This document shows, one piece after another, positions 57,667 to 64,000 of a stretch of 64,000 bases of DNA. Numbering within the stretch: the stretch's first letter is position 1; each line of letters starts with the position of its first letter. The notes beneath the pieces were generated by a model. That model did not search any database. It saw only the letters and a list, made by a program, of their open reading frames with translations, and was not told where the DNA came from. The translations under genes were made by a program, and so were the position numbers. The stretch lies in assembly GCA_009993955.1 (NCBI GenBank), contig JAACSL010000022.1, positions 1 through 64,000 on the forward strand, written 5' to 3'. The stretch comes from Paraglaciecola sp. (lineage in GTDB: Bacteria; Pseudomonadota; Gammaproteobacteria; Enterobacterales; Alteromonadaceae).

Positions 57667-58590
57667 ATGCTGAATTATAGAAAAAACAAAAAAAAGATCG
57701 CTTTTCATCGACAGTATAATCAGTACTCGGGCGGCCATCAAAAGGTCAGAGATTATCTCGACCACTGTATGGCTTACGGTCAATTGGATGTCAGCCTGTG
57801 GTGTGAAAGCAGTTCAAAGGTCAATGCCAATTTATTCAGTGACATTCCCGGCATTACCTATCAACAATCGTATGCTCCACAAGACGCTGATATTGTTTTT
57901 CTTGCAGGTATGGATTGGAAAAACTATTTGCCGTTTTACGATGAGAAGCAGACAAAAGTCAATCTTATTCAGCATGTAAGACATGGCGATAAGCGCCATC
58001 CACTGTTTCAATTTTTACAGTTTAAAGCCGTGCGTTTATGTGTGTCACAAGCGGTATATGATGCCATTATTCCCTATGCTAATGGCCCTTGTTATGTGAT
58101 TAAGATGGGGCATGAAATTCCCAATATAAAATTGCATCGAGATATCGATGTCTATGTTTTGGCGACAAAACAACCGTCTCTTGGTAAACAAATTACTACT
58201 GTTTTGCAACAACGGGGATACCACGTTGTAATACATGATGAACCTACAGAGCGGTCTATGGTTTATCAAGCCATGGCCGCAGCAAAAGTAACGTTGGCCT
58301 TACCTAATAAGACTGAGGGATTCTACTTGCCTGGCATCGAAGCCATGCAACTATCAGGCTGGGCGGTCATACCAGATTGTATTGCCAGTCGAGAATACAG
58401 TTCACCCGGCGCCAATATTACGATGTGTGAGCTGAGTGCTGACAGTTGTCTGCATGCTATTGAAGCAGCGACTTCTGCCATGCAAACATGGACGTATTTT
58501 TTGCATAAGAGGGCCGGCGTTAAAAGAGCGCGGGAATATAAACCGCAAGTTGAGAGGCAAACCTTGTACCGTGTCTTAGATTCGCTATAA
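57667..58590 (+). CDS. Glycosyltransferase, GT-B fold (GT4-like)
   Basis: A 307-residue putative retaining glycosyltransferase. The C-terminal half has the EX7E pattern in TEGFYLPGIEAMQLSG (about 221-236) and a preceding AKVTLALPNK strand, typical of GT4 enzymes. The N-terminal half contains HRQYNQYSGGHQKVRDYL, with the GG loop seen near the start of many GT-B proteins. I use the ATG at 57667; an in-frame TTG at 57646 is possible. It is divergent from the preceding sulfotransferase gene. Donor and acceptor sugars are unknown. Confidence 0.8.
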   Translation: MLNYRKNKKKIAFHRQYNQYSGGHQKVRDYLDHCMAYGQLDVSLWCESSSKVNANLFSDIPGITYQQSYAPQDADIVFLAGMDWKNYLPFYDEKQTKVNLIQHVRHGDKRHPLFQFLQFKAVRLCVSQAVYDAIIPYANGPCYVIKMGHEIPNIKLHRDIDVYVLATKQPSLGKQITTVLQQRGYHVVIHDEPTERSMVYQAMAAAKVTLALPNKTEGFYLPGIEAMQLSGWAVIPDCIASREYSSPGANITMCELSADSCLHAIEAATSAMQTWTYFLHKRAGVKRAREYKPQVERQTLYRVLDSL

Positions 58591-58744
58591 ATCCATCACT
58601 TAAACCATCCGCTGCGACGAGTTTTTACGAGGTTTTTTTGGTTTATCCATGCTATATTCCGCGGCCTTAAAATTATTGCGTTGGCCTGTTGAGGACGATG
58701 TAAACATCATTAAATAACAGTCAATAATAGGGAGCTAAGTTGTA

Positions 58745-59800
58745 GTGAGTAAAAACACTTCTTTGCGTGAGTTTGGATACAATTTTTTGGGACCCATTTG
58801 CAGTGAGTACTTCCAATCTCTACTGACTCAGTGTGCGCAATTGCCCCAGCCATTTATTGGCTTCTTAGCGAGAGAAGGATATCTGTTAAATCGCATTTTC
58901 CAAACGCTTGTTGCTGAAAATTTGATACCTAACTACCCGTCCGCGTATGTGCTCTCTTCACGCAGTTTTCTTTTTCGGATCTGTGTTGCTGATCCATCAA
59001 CGTGGCAATGGAGCCTGACACACAAGTTTTCAGGCAGTTTAGAACAGCTACTTGTTTCAAGATTTGGCCTTTCCTTAGCTCAGATCCATGAGGTGTTTGA
59101 AGACGATGACCTGTCGATGCATTGGTACCTGCCTGAAGAACAAGAGGCACTGGAAGCGCATTTTTATCGAAAACGTCAACAGCTTAATAAGATCGTCAAG
59201 CAAACTAAACGGAATTACATTGATTATTTGCGAAGTATTGGTTTGACTGAAGACAAGTCAGTGATTTTTGCTGATGTTGGCTATTCGGGGACTATCCAGA
59301 AACTGATCACAAAGTTACTCAAGGTAGATACCTCTGCGGTGTATTTCATCACTTCTAAGCAGGGTGATTACAACATTGATGAAAATACCGCACACATGCA
59401 TGCTGTGTTTAAAGACGGCGTGAAGATGGGCGATGGTTATACGATGTTGGATCGCTCACTATTTTTAGAAGCACTATTGACCTCTCCTCAAGGTCAGTTT
59501 TTAGACATTGCTAAAACCTCCTCACTCAACACACGAAAATTCAATTTTTCATTTGGTAAAAAGGCTTATTCCCAACATCATTTGCATGAACTGCAAGCAA
59601 TATTTGAGGGCGCGATTGAAGCCTGTTGTCACTTCTTTAGGCATAATATTCGGTTTAGTATAGCTGAAATAGAAATGTTGAATGAACGGTATGTAACGCA
59701 GCGACACATGCTTCCGCGCAGCACATGGGCCTTGTTTGATGTTGATGATGCTATTTCTGGGAATGGCAATGTTGACCCCCTACGTTTATTCAGGTTGTAG
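58745..59800 (+). CDS. HAD-like protein of the rhamnan/glycan-synthesis type
   Basis: A 351-residue protein with features of the C-terminal HAD-related part of some glycosyltransferase fusions: FIGFLAREGYLLNRIFQ (about 38-54) and VIFADVGYSGTIQKLITKLL (about 176-195). A complete HAD catalytic DxDx motif is not evident, so it may be non-catalytic. The GTG start has GGGAG about 11 bases upstream. It is followed 5 bp later by an RgpF-HAD fusion gene, and the two may interact, since the next protein has a HAD domain with its own motifs. Function is not known. Confidence 0.65.
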   Translation: MSKNTSLREFGYNFLGPICSEYFQSLLTQCAQLPQPFIGFLAREGYLLNRIFQTLVAENLIPNYPSAYVLSSRSFLFRICVADPSTWQWSLTHKFSGSLEQLLVSRFGLSLAQIHEVFEDDDLSMHWYLPEEQEALEAHFYRKRQQLNKIVKQTKRNYIDYLRSIGLTEDKSVIFADVGYSGTIQKLITKLLKVDTSAVYFITSKQGDYNIDENTAHMHAVFKDGVKMGDGYTMLDRSLFLEALLTSPQGQFLDIAKTSSLNTRKFNFSFGKKAYSQHHLHELQAIFEGAIEACCHFFRHNIRFSIAEIEMLNERYVTQRHMLPRSTWALFDVDDAISGNGNVDPLRLFRL

Positions 59801-59805
59801 TAGTT

Positions 59806-61782
59806 ATGGTAAATTTTTCACGCAGAATCATAAACAAGTTAGGCAAAGTATTTTTTACTAAGTCAAAGGCCACCGTTTTATCTGAGCGAGAGCATAATTT
59901 ATTGGCTGAAGTGAATGAGGATATAAGGACCGCTTATACCTCCGCCATCGCCTCAGGCTTGTTTAATACAGAGTGGTATGAAGCTCGTTATGGTAAGTTT
60001 GAGCATCCCATTTTGGCTTTTCAAGACTATGTTGAAAAGTCAAAATATAGTAATGCTAATCCTTCCTCGGCATTTGACACCGAGTATTATCATCGCTGCA
60101 ACATTGATATCTATCATGCAGATCAGTCGCCGTTATTGCATTACATTTTCCATGGCAAACAAGAGGGGCGTCGAGCAGCGCCAGCGCAAATCAAATGGCA
60201 TCCCAAAAAAGCCATTGTGGCTGTGGACGATCCCGCGTGGCAAAACCAGAAAATTGCCATCTGTTTGCATATTTTTTACCCTGATTTTGTTGAAAAATTT
60301 GCCGATTGTCTCCGTCACTTTCCCTGTCAAATCGATGTTTTTGTGTCAGTTAGTCACGCAGATATACAGAGCCAAGTAGAACAGACTTTTTCTGAAATTC
60401 CTCAGGTTAAGTTCTTAAAGACAGCGGTTGCACCGAACAGGGGCAGGAATTTTGGGCCTATGTTGGTGGAATTTGCTAAAGATCTACTGAATTACGATTT
60501 GATGTGCCATCTACATTCGAAAAAATCGTTATATTCGGGGCGCGAACAAACCCAGTGGTTTGATTATCTCAATCAGTACTTATTCAAAGATCGTCATGTA
60601 GTTGCTTGTCTATTACGTTTGTTTCAGAACCAACCACAACTTGGCATGTATTATCCAACGTCATTTTGGATGATGCCAGCGTGGGTGAACCATTGGACAT
60701 GCAACAAACCATTTGCTCAAGGTTTTGAACATGATTGGGGCATCGAGTGTAAAGAGAATTTTATCAATTATCCGGTGGGGGGCATGTTTTGGGCTAGACC
60801 TGCAGCGATAAAACAGCTATTGGAAAGTGATTTCGACTATGAGGACTTTCCGGCGGAGCCGTTACCCAACGATGGCTCATGGTTACATGCCCTAGAACGT
60901 TCGGTAGGGTTGTTGGCTGAAAAAAATGGCTATGAGCAGTTCTTTTATTATCCGCCAACAGGTCAATTCACCAAGGACAAAAGCTATATCTTTGCACCCT
61001 ATGTTAAAACCTCAGAGGTTTTATTTAACGACCTAAGAAATCATCATGTTGTTTCTTTTGACGTGTTTGATACGGTGGTACGTCGGCAATATTGTCAGCC
61101 AGAATATGCAAAACTCAAATTGGGCAAGATACTGAGTGACGCTGGACTTTTTGGGACCGCAGAATCGTTTGTAAAAATGCGCAATGATCTCGAATTTCAA
61201 CTGCGTCAGCTAAAAAATTTCCAAGGTGATGTGAGTATTTCGGAAGTCTATGCTGAAATGGCAAAAGTTTTGGATGCCGATCAAGAGCAGGTTAATAGTT
61301 GGATGCACATGGAGTTCGACTTAGATCTCGAGCAAATCGTTGAGAAAGATGAAATGGTTCAGCTTGTCCATCGCTTGCACGAAATCGGTCGAGAAATCTG
61401 GTTTGTGACGGATATTTATTACACCCGACAACAGGTGGAAGCTGTACTTAAAAAAGCGGGACTTGTTATGCCACACCGTCTTTATGTTTCCAGTGAGTTA
61501 GGTAAACGCAAAGATACTGGTACCATGTGGCAGTATATTGCAGAGCTTGTGAAAGAAAGTGGCAAAAGTTTTGTGCATGTGGGTGATAACGTGCGCTCTG
61601 ATGCACAACTATGCGGTGATTATGGGTTAACAAACGTGCATATCTTACATCCATTAGAAAAATGGCAAGCCTCGGGTTTTGCAGCCGTGCTTACAAAAGA
61701 AAAATGCCTTGATGAATCGCATACCTTAAAGTGGGGGCCGCTGGTAAGTAACCTGGGACGCTATCCACTATTAGGTGATTAA
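59806..61782 (+). CDS. RgpF-type glycosyltransferase fused to a HAD domain
   Basis: A 658-residue protein. After an N-terminal region of about 120 residues comes a rhamnan-synthesis RgpF-like domain (about 140-390; KIAICLHIFYPDFVEKFADC, CHLHSKKS, NYPVGGMFWARPAAIKQLLE). A HAD domain follows (about 412-640) with motif I FDVFDT (Asp419), a late FVTDIYYTRQ (motif II) and motif IV VHVGDNVRSDAQL. The usual second Asp of motif I (+2) is Phe, as in dehalogenase-like members, so phosphatase activity is uncertain. It is probably co-transcribed with the HAD-like gene before it. Confidence 0.82.
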   Translation: MVNFSRRIINKLGKVFFTKSKATVLSEREHNLLAEVNEDIRTAYTSAIASGLFNTEWYEARYGKFEHPILAFQDYVEKSKYSNANPSSAFDTEYYHRCNIDIYHADQSPLLHYIFHGKQEGRRAAPAQIKWHPKKAIVAVDDPAWQNQKIAICLHIFYPDFVEKFADCLRHFPCQIDVFVSVSHADIQSQVEQTFSEIPQVKFLKTAVAPNRGRNFGPMLVEFAKDLLNYDLMCHLHSKKSLYSGREQTQWFDYLNQYLFKDRHVVACLLRLFQNQPQLGMYYPTSFWMMPAWVNHWTCNKPFAQGFEHDWGIECKENFINYPVGGMFWARPAAIKQLLESDFDYEDFPAEPLPNDGSWLHALERSVGLLAEKNGYEQFFYYPPTGQFTKDKSYIFAPYVKTSEVLFNDLRNHHVVSFDVFDTVVRRQYCQPEYAKLKLGKILSDAGLFGTAESFVKMRNDLEFQLRQLKNFQGDVSISEVYAEMAKVLDADQEQVNSWMHMEFDLDLEQIVEKDEMVQLVHRLHEIGREIWFVTDIYYTRQQVEAVLKKAGLVMPHRLYVSSELGKRKDTGTMWQYIAELVKESGKSFVHVGDNVRSDAQLCGDYGLTNVHILHPLEKWQASGFAAVLTKEKCLDESHTLKWGPLVSNLGRYPLLGD

Positions 61783-61835
61783 AAAGTCTTGGAATCGAAA
61801 AAATTGGTCGAGTACAAACTCTATTTAGGCAGGAC

Positions 61836-62825
61836 ATGAAAACTTTATACTTACATGTTGGTCCCCACAAAACAGGGACAACACTTCTTCAGAAGTTTAT
61901 GTTGGACAATACTCCTGCGTTAGCAGAGCAGGGTTTGGTCTATCCTTCAAACTATATCAAGATCTTTGGGCACCATGAGCTTCGACAGAAAATTGTTGAC
62001 AGAGCACTAAGCGACGAAGATGTTCAATTCATTAATCAATCTACGCAAAATATATTGTTTTCCAGTGAAGATTTTATCTCTTTGAATAAAGCAGATTTTG
62101 AGTATTTACGTGATGTGATAGACAACAAAAATATTGTGGTTATTTATGCTTGGCGCCGAGCTGGTTACAAAATGTATTCAATCTGGCAAGAAGTGATTAA
62201 ACACGGTGGCACAGAAACGTTTTATCATTATTTCCATAATCATTTAGCTCGGCCCGGACAAAGCCAAATGCTCTCCGCAGATTTGAAGTTAGCGATGTTT
62301 CAAAGCGTGTTTGGTGAGGATAATTTGATCATCATTGACTACGATAGTGCCGACAGCCGTGACTCATTGGTAAAGGACTTTTTGCAGGCGGTCAATATTA
62401 CGTGGTATCCGTCTTTTGTTATTGCTAACGACAATGTCAACGCGGTTAATAAATCGATGCCGGTTGTTGATATTGAAATTATCCGCGCGCTCAACTTTAT
62501 ATTTGCGAAAAACCATCAGAAAACAGGTTCATGGGTCAGAACTAAGTTTGTGCAGGAAGAATCAGCGTTACTCAATCATGGTTTGACTGAGTTACGAAAT
62601 GTCATCAAAGCAGACTTGGAAAAAATCAATGTAGGTAATTATTTCATCGACCATCGCTGTGAAAAAATAATGGTGACACAATTTGCCAATGTTATTCAAA
62701 ACTATCAAATAGCCAACGACGTTAGAACGATAGAACTGGCGAGCTCAGATTGGATGCTAAACCCTGAAGCACAAAAGTATCTTGCTAACATTACCCAGCA
62801 TTTGACTACATTTTTGCCAGTGTAA
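61836..62825 (+). CDS. Sulfotransferase family protein
   Basis: A 329-residue protein starting straight into the PSB loop LYLHVGPHKTGTTLLQKFML (about 4-23), a form common in bacterial glycan sulfotransferases. A 3'-PB-like segment, NIVVIYAWRRAGYKMYSIWQ, is at about 100-119 but the usual Arg-x-Pro is replaced, so the match is weaker there. No membrane segment is seen. The ATG is preceded by AGGCAGGAC. It lies between the RgpF-HAD and GT genes on the same strand. It is the fourth sulfotransferase domain within 10 kb. Confidence 0.82.
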   Translation: MKTLYLHVGPHKTGTTLLQKFMLDNTPALAEQGLVYPSNYIKIFGHHELRQKIVDRALSDEDVQFINQSTQNILFSSEDFISLNKADFEYLRDVIDNKNIVVIYAWRRAGYKMYSIWQEVIKHGGTETFYHYFHNHLARPGQSQMLSADLKLAMFQSVFGEDNLIIIDYDSADSRDSLVKDFLQAVNITWYPSFVIANDNVNAVNKSMPVVDIEIIRALNFIFAKNHQKTGSWVRTKFVQEESALLNHGLTELRNVIKADLEKINVGNYFIDHRCEKIMVTQFANVIQNYQIANDVRTIELASSDWMLNPEAQKYLANITQHLTTFLPV

Positions 62826-62837
62826 TTAGTGATACAT

Positions 62838-64000
62838 ATGCAATCAGTACCAAAAGTTAAAATTGTCGCAATAGCGAAGGATGAAGCAGCATACCTACCA
62901 GAATGGATTCATCATCATCTGCATTTTGGTTTTGATGCAATCGAAATTTATATTAATAGATGCACAGACAATTCAGTAGAGGTGCTGTCAACTATTAACG
63001 CTAAGTTTCCTAATGTGACTTGGCAAAGTGCTGACTGGATTGACTGGTGCCCGAAAGAAGCTAAAAATCAAATTCAATTCATTGTTTATGCCAAGGCCCT
63101 TTCTGAAATCAAAGAGCAAGGGCTTTATTCGCACATATTATTTTTGGATATAGATGAGTTCTGGATACCGCAGAATTTCTCAACCACTATCCAAGCCTTC
63201 ATATTATCACTGTCGGATGTTGGTCCAGTCTTTTTCGAATGGGTGAATGATTTTGGAAATTTGCCCCCATTCAGTGACCTACCTGTCTATATTGAGGGTA
63301 ACTTGTCCCCATTAGGTAAAACGATGCTGCCAGTCAATGTCGATCTGATTGAATTCAGACATCATTTACCCCTTTTGAAGGATGGTGTATTACCCAAATT
63401 GGTAAACGGTGAGTCATTTTTGTGCCGCAACAGACCTGTGCAGGCTCTCGATGCTAGGCTCAATTCATTGAAACATGCTTTTATTTACCACCGCGCACAT
63501 CGCTCGCAACTAGAGTATATTTCTCTGCTCTATCGAGGGCGACCAGGGAATGAATTTAATTATAAGAATAACCGCACAGGATTAGCCAAAAGAACCCTGC
63601 AAACAGTGTGTGTTCAGTTACCTCACCACATCTATAGTGACTACTCTTTTGCGTTTGCAAAATTTTTGCAAAATCTATCTATCAAGGGGGAGTTGCGGAA
63701 AGCTCGGAATTTTGTGAAGGCGCGATACGTGGCATCAATTGAAAACATGGACCAGGATATCGCTAGTCATTATAAAGACATGATGAAAATATTTTGTCGT
63801 GTGGATGTGCCAGAAGTAGTCGAAAAATTTCGAAAGCACAGAGAGAGAGTTTTAAGCTTAGATCCACAAAACATTCCTTTGATGCGTGACTTGGCTAGAG
63901 ATGCAGAAAAACAGGATATAAACGAAGCGATTGAAATATTAGAGAAAGCATTGAAAATTCGTCCAAAAGGTCCTTTGATAAAGGCTAGATTGGCGGAGTA
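62838..64000 (+). CDS. Glycosyltransferase family 2/92-like protein (cut by window end)
   Basis: The frame is open from the ATG at 62838 (GTG at 62829 also possible) to the window end, at least 387 codons with no stop. The start KVKIVAIAKDEAAYLPEWI and following HFGFDAIEIYINRCTDN are typical of the GT2-like/GT92 family that act on surface glycans. The metal-binding DxD is in ILFLDIDEFW (about 94-103). The last 60 residues (RKHRERVLSLDPQN, EAIEILEKALKIRPKG) look TPR-like. The C-terminus lies outside the window. Substrate unknown. Confidence 0.82.
   Translation, partial: MQSVPKVKIVAIAKDEAAYLPEWIHHHLHFGFDAIEIYINRCTDNSVEVLSTINAKFPNVTWQSADWIDWCPKEAKNQIQFIVYAKALSEIKEQGLYSHILFLDIDEFWIPQNFSTTIQAFILSLSDVGPVFFEWVNDFGNLPPFSDLPVYIEGNLSPLGKTMLPVNVDLIEFRHHLPLLKDGVLPKLVNGESFLCRNRPVQALDARLNSLKHAFIYHRAHRSQLEYISLLYRGRPGNEFNYKNNRTGLAKRTLQTVCVQLPHHIYSDYSFAFAKFLQNLSIKGELRKARNFVKARYVASIENMDQDIASHYKDMMKIFCRVDVPEVVEKFRKHRERVLSLDPQNIPLMRDLARDAEKQDINEAIEILEKALKIRPKGPLIKARLAE

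Noticed and set aside
58605-58650. T-rich stretch after the GT-B gene as a terminator.
   Set aside because: ACGAG repeats are direct, not inverted; no stem forms.

Overview
The window is a contiguous chromosomal stretch from a marine-type gammaproteobacterium, most likely an Alteromonadales/Alteromonadaceae member. This rests on the gene complement and order (leuABCD with a leucine attenuator, pyrG-eno, mutS next to pncC, recA behind a LexA box, a full ccmABCDEFGHI cluster followed by mlaA), the moderate GC content judged by eye, and the E. coli-like SD, LexA and -10/-35 signals. I could run no database search, so the taxon is inferred from family knowledge. I saw no tRNA, rRNA, insertion sequence or CRISPR array.

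Region 1 (1-31.3 kb) is largely housekeeping. The leucine operon runs leftwards (leuL leader, leuA, leuB, leuC, leuD). It is followed by a Cache-GGDEF diguanylate cyclase, an unknown conserved-looking protein, the pyrG-eno operon, a VOC protein, mutS, pncC, a queuosine-precursor transporter, recA, an FhlP/FliK-like pair lying outside any flagellar cluster, the cytochrome c maturation operon with mlaA, galE with a small membrane protein, and a POT peptide transporter.

Region 2 (31.7-39.8 kb) is a polysaccharide initiation and export block: a WecA/MraY-type glycosyl-1-phosphate transferase, a small lipoprotein, a KpsD/Wza-like outer-membrane exporter, KpsM- and KpsT-like ABC transporter parts, a KpsE-like inner-membrane protein, then a convergent polysaccharide pyruvyl transferase and an exported orphan.

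Region 3 (39.8-49.9 kb) is a divergent type II secretion system in two head-to-head operons. The leftward operon encodes GspL-like, GspM-like, GspC-like and a lipoprotein GspD secretin, an order that mirrors pilMNOPQ. The rightward operon is gspEFGHIJK. An 8+8 bp palindrome sits in the shared promoter region. No prepilin peptidase or pilotin gene is visible.

Region 4 (50-53.2 kb) holds two paralogous exported proteins. The first has a strong SD, a long leader, codon use typical of very high expression, an Ala/Thr/Val-rich composition and a strong terminator. It looks like an S-layer or other abundant surface protein. The second has ordinary codon use and shares the C-terminal domain and a conserved cysteine pair.

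Region 5 (53.1-64 kb) is a set of sulfotransferases and glycan-modifying enzymes: three stand-alone sulfotransferases, a sulfotransferase-TPR-RgpF-like fusion, a GT-B glycosyltransferase, a HAD-like protein, an RgpF-HAD fusion, and a GT2/GT92-like glycosyltransferase cut by the window end.

Regions 2-5 read as one cell-surface assembly island. The most interesting hypothesis is a dedicated T2SS that exports an S-layer-type protein onto a pyruvylated and sulfated polysaccharide exported by the Kps-like transporter. The linkage is seen; the function is inferred.
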